From assembly GCF_007625075.1 (NCBI RefSeq), contig NZ_QMIE01000002.1, positions 373,873 through 437,872 on the forward strand: DNA of 64,000 bases, given 5' to 3'. The position numbers and the translations under genes were made by a program. The notes under the pieces were generated by a model. It was not told where the DNA came from, ran no database searches, and saw nothing but the letters and a program-made list of their open reading frames with translations. The DNA is from Oceanidesulfovibrio indonesiensis. Its GTDB lineage: Bacteria > Desulfobacterota > Desulfovibrionia > Desulfovibrionales > Desulfovibrionaceae. Shown here piece by piece: positions 63,341 to 64,000 of the stretch. The first letter of the stretch is position 1, and each line of letters starts with the position of its first letter.

Positions 63341-64000
63341 CTAACGGTCCTCGCACTTGCAGCCGTTGCGAGCGCATGTGGTGTCGCGGGACGTGGGAAG
63401 CCCTTCGCCGAACGAACTGGCAATGCCCTTGAGGTAGTCGTCCATGGGGCAGGGGTGGCTGTGCACGCCGTACAGCAGGGTGAGCATTTCCTCTGACACG
63501 TTTCTGCCCGAGCCCAGGATGAGCTTTCTGTTCACGGCGGCCAGGGCGTCCACCCGCGCCGAGGCGGCCACCAGGTCGTGGCTCACCAGCACCACGCTTA
63601 TCTCGCCGGCCAGGGAGGCCAGAAGTTCGTAGAGGCACAGCTTGCCTTGCGGATCGATGTTGGCCGTGGGTTCGTCGAAGATGAGGATTCTCGGGTCGGC
63701 CACCAGGGCGCGGGCCACCAGGGCGCGTTGCTTCTGCCCACCGGAGAGCGACTCGAAGGAACGGCCGGCTAGCTCGGACAATTGCACCCGCTCCAGGGCG
63801 TTCAGGGCCTTGCGCCTGTCCTCGCGGCGTTTGGCAAAGGCGGTGAATCCCCGGCGCGACAGGCCCATGAGCACAACGTCAAGGACACTCACAGGCAGAC
63901 CGGACGGGGCTTCGATGCGCTGCGGCACATAGCCCACCGGCACGGTGTCCCGAACCGGGTCGCGCCCGAGAATCCGCACCGTGCCGCGGGTGGGAACGAG
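63341..64000 (-). CDS. znuC: Zinc ABC transporter ATPase, truncated at window edge
   Basis: The C-terminal 220 residues of an ATPase; the N-terminus with Walker A lies beyond base 64000. Visible: VGYVPQRIEAPSGLPVSVLD (Q-loop), LSGGQKQRALVARAL signature, ILIFDEPTANIDP Walker B and VVLVSHDLVAAS. The C-terminal tail has VHSHPCPMDDY and CARNGCKCEDR, a cluster of His/Cys that could bind zinc. It heads the znuC-znuB-fur operon. Confidence 0.92.
   Translation of the reverse strand, partial: LVPTRGTVRILGRDPVRDTVPVGYVPQRIEAPSGLPVSVLDVVLMGLSRRGFTAFAKRREDRRKALNALERVQLSELAGRSFESLSGGQKQRALVARALVADPRILIFDEPTANIDPQGKLCLYELLASLAGEISVVLVSHDLVAASARVDALAAVNRKLILGSGRNVSEEMLTLLYGVHSHPCPMDDYLKGIASSFGEGLPTSRDTTCARNGCKCEDR

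Noticed and set aside
62496-63638. Long minus-strand extension upstream of the Fur-family start
   Set aside because: The frame continues for about 380 codons as an Arg-rich shadow of znuB and znuC; only the portion from 62495 is real.

Overview
The window looks like chromosomal DNA from a free-living, probably marine Deltaproteobacterium of the Desulfovibrio group. This is inferred from the GC-rich coding style and the gene mix: PAS-rich hybrid kinases, a FecR/HD-GYP operon, DUF1007/NicO, a CGGC-domain protein, DUF1127, and envelope polysaccharide genes of deltaproteobacterial type. No ribosomal RNA or other marker is present, so the assignment is tentative. I found no rRNA, tRNA, CRISPR array, transposase or integrase.

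Layout. 1-4.4 kb (minus): the distal part of a phage-tail-like module with translationally coupled genes, including a LamG-tail hub fusion; it runs off the left edge. 4.7-9.5 kb: a four-PAS hybrid histidine kinase, then a DUF1007/NicO nickel-cobalt export pair. 9.5-14 kb: a MarR regulator, a Gly-rich secreted protein with a TPR/OmpA-like lipoprotein, and a GNAT-nitrilase fusion. 14-18.9 kb: LysR/DUF1127 divergent pair, a kinase-fold protein with two universal stress proteins, a small secreted protein, a CGGC protein. 19.1-22.7 kb: a polar amino-acid ABC transporter with two permeases. 22.8-28.4 kb: aspartoacylase with an asparagine-synthetase-like protein, a TPR lipoprotein, a lytic transglycosylase. 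28.4-29.4 kb: a non-coding stretch holding an unusual composite palindrome. 29.4-34 kb: a ribbon-helix-helix/PilZ fusion, a second hybrid kinase with Hpt domain, and an NtrC-type regulator split by a one-base frameshift.

34.1-49.6 kb (plus) is an exopolysaccharide locus: a beta-barrel lacking its N-terminus, Wza-like lipoprotein, Wzc-like tyrosine kinase, CpsB-type phosphatase, ligase-TPR protein, an MshEN-like accessory protein, initiating sugar transferase, Wzy-like polymerase, beta-helix lipoprotein and two GT4 glycosyltransferases. The first seven genes are tightly packed, several with 1-4 bp overlaps. No flippase gene is visible.

49.6-64 kb: a FecR / OmpA-like / CHASE2-HD-GYP operon, a Kef-type antiporter, NeuB overlapping cbiQ-cbiO, an mutM-arsR pair, modA-modB without modC, galE, and a Fur-family regulator with znuB and the truncated znuC at the right edge.

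The candidates I rate most worth testing are the RHH-PilZ fusion (a possible one-component cyclic-di-GMP-responsive DNA-binding protein), the 31-nt palindrome family found three times, the kinase-fold/Usp operon, the FecR-OmpA-CHASE2/HD-GYP operon, and the two apparent lesions at the head of the polysaccharide locus. Functions are assigned from motifs read by eye; no database search was possible.
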